This document shows positions 63,988-64,000 of a stretch of DNA of 64,000 nucleotides, piece after piece. Below the pieces are notes generated by a model. The model was not told where the DNA came from. It made no database searches and saw only the letters and a list, made by a program, of their open reading frames with translations. The stretch spans positions 1,798,001-1,862,000 of the forward strand of contig NC_015717.1 in NCBI RefSeq assembly GCF_000253295.1, read 5' to 3'. A program made the position numbers and the translations under genes. This stretch comes from Hyphomicrobium sp. MC1 (GTDB lineage Bacteria > Pseudomonadota > Alphaproteobacteria > Rhizobiales > Hyphomicrobiaceae). How positions within the stretch are numbered: position 1 is the first letter of the stretch; each line of letters opens with the position of its first letter.

Positions 63988-64000
63988 GGTTTGCATCCAT

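Overview
The window looks like a chromosomal segment of a methylotrophic alphaproteobacterium of the order Hyphomicrobiales, most likely Hyphomicrobium or a close relative. This rests on a lanthanide-type xoxF-xoxG-xoxJ methanol oxidation cluster with PQQ-associated accessory genes, alphaproteobacterial porins, an IalB-family protein, a DgcA-type epimerase, an HpcH/CitE-type CoA-ester lyase and short palindromic repeats of the kind found between genes in this order. Genus is inferred from gene content only. I see no tRNA, rRNA, CRISPR array, insertion sequence, integrase or phage structural gene.

Layout. 1-5.7 kb: methanol oxidation. A truncated Zn metallo-beta-lactamase-fold gene of the quinoprotein type is divergent from xoxF (PQQ methanol dehydrogenase with the extra lanthanide Asp), followed by xoxG (cytochrome c), xoxJ (periplasmic binding protein) and a rhodanese-like Cys-x3-Cys-Trp protein. 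5.9-12.8 kb: a KefB-like antiporter, then transketolase, phosphoglycerate kinase (no gap gene between them), a CcdA-like thiol-disulfide transporter and thiD. 13-24.9 kb: a FadL/OmpP1 outer-membrane protein, a conserved hypothetical, an MFS transporter, a large membrane-anchored coiled-coil protein in an operon with dgcA, an Hpt phosphotransfer protein, a ferredoxin/ferredoxin-NADP reductase pair, a lipoprotein operon and a CoxE-like VWA protein. 25-28 kb: two tandem near-identical porins, then about 1.1 kb with no convincing gene.

29-35.2 kb: opgG-opgH (osmoregulated periplasmic glucans) and the ycjX-ycjF pair. 35.2-39.5 kb: a 28-residue membrane microprotein with its own terminator, a possible papain-fold protein, malonyl-CoA decarboxylase, a YpfJ-type metallopeptidase and a SPOR-like protein. 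39.8-44.7 kb: glmU-glmS, which make the amino-sugar precursors of peptidoglycan, flanked on both sides by SPOR-type proteins. 44.7-51.8 kb: a DUF502 membrane protein and the recG // sdhE-mfd DNA-repair block. 52-64 kb: an orphan peptide-type solute-binding protein coupled to an adenylate-forming CoA ligase, ialB-like, hspQ, a malyl-CoA-lyase-like enzyme, GNAT plus AidB-like acyl-CoA dehydrogenase, yidB-like, an unknown predicted beta-barrel, a DUF486 protein, and two small conserved-looking ORFs.

How it works together. XoxF oxidises methanol in the periplasm and passes electrons to XoxG, while XoxJ and the metallohydrolase and Cys-Trp proteins are accessory. Transketolase and phosphoglycerate kinase belong to central sugar-phosphate metabolism. 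The malonyl-CoA decarboxylase, CoA-ester lyase, acyl-CoA dehydrogenase and CoA ligase show a strong acyl-CoA side to metabolism. A large share of the remaining genes concern the envelope. No wholly new multi-gene system stands out. The best leads are two microproteins missed by length cut-offs, a structured RNA candidate before a strong terminator at 13.0 kb, the solute-binding-protein/CoA-ligase coupling, a five-fold 22-residue repeat protein, and a coding region whose stop codon is supplied by an intergenic palindrome.
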